40,093 nt of DNA from the IMG/VR virus record IMGVR_UViG_3300021389_000054, positions 1 through 40,093 of that record. One strand, written 5' to 3'. Below the pieces are notes generated by a model. That model had not been told where the DNA came from, did not search any database, and saw only the letters and a program-made list of their open reading frames with translations. The stretch's first letter is position 1. Every line of letters starts with the position of its first letter. Shown here in pieces: positions 40,093-40,093 of this stretch. Origin of the DNA: a virus. The position numbers and the translations under genes were made by a program.

Positions 40093-40093
40093 A

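Noticed and set aside
1-40093. tRNA genes, CRISPR arrays, insertion sequences or integrase genes
   Set aside because: No cloverleaf with a GTTC-type T loop, no regularly spaced repeats, no transposase or integrase motifs and no attachment-site duplication were seen by eye.

Overview
The window is a very AT-rich stretch of a double-stranded DNA phage genome, most likely from a marine phage of a Bacteroidetes (Flavobacteriia-like) host. The phage call rests on a replication set (family B DNA polymerase, DnaB-type helicase, TOPRIM primase, SSB-like protein, Sak4-like ATPase, RusA-like resolvase, uracil-DNA glycosylase, SF2 helicase), virion genes and a holin. The host call is an inference from three things: gene starts without Shine-Dalgarno sequences and preceded by A-rich TAAATAAA-like leaders, two exported proteins whose signal peptides end in SQ or AQ, and an outer-membrane-barrel-like product. 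The giant multidomain proteins at the left edge resemble the large virion proteins of crAss-like phages, but assignment to Crassvirales is only a hypothesis. No integrase, tRNA, CRISPR array or insertion sequence was seen.

Layout. (1) 1-8949, plus strand: the C-terminal part of a large protein, then a 1890-residue multidomain protein with a degenerate metallopeptidase motif and a PD-(D/E)XK nuclease, then an envelope-directed cassette (signal-peptide barrel-like protein, one-helix coiled-coil membrane protein, secreted thioredoxin-like protein without CxxC, zinc-ribbon peptide). (2) 9040-12326, minus strand: zinc-ribbon membrane protein, compact class I ribonucleotide reductase (nrdB then nrdA) and a small unknown gene, with a terminator between that gene and nrdB. 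(3) 12327-12469: divergent regulatory region with two perfect palindromes. (4) 12470-19307, plus strand: a train of very small, often Lys/Arg-rich proteins with TAATG/ATGA overlaps, a fibre-like protein, a holin, a 28-residue CDGSH-like peptide and a 1124-residue adhesin or fibre with cadherin/Ig-like and VWA-like domains. (5) 19333-37039, minus strand: the replication and recombination region, split by two intrinsic terminators (near 24010 and 32360) into three transcription blocks. It also holds a SET-domain protein and a MoxR ATPase plus HExxH/VWA protein with two possibly paralogous partners. (6) 37083-37517: a lone plus-strand gene. (7) 37518-40093, minus strand: NinB-like protein, a chain of micro-genes including a C2H2 zinc-finger peptide, and an SF2 helicase at the window edge.

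How the genes fit together. NrdAB and the dATP/dGTP diphosphohydrolase-like protein shape the dNTP pool. The DnaA-like protein, the winged-helix protein, DnaB, primase, SSB and PolB would open, load and copy DNA. Sak4, the PD-(D/E)XK nuclease, RusA and the NinB-like protein would process recombination intermediates. The MoxR/VWA cassette lies inside this replication operon and is the best candidate for an undescribed system: an ATP-driven remodelling machine with a metallopeptidase-like VWA partner and two unknown substrate or adaptor proteins. Functions are from motif reading only; no database search was possible.
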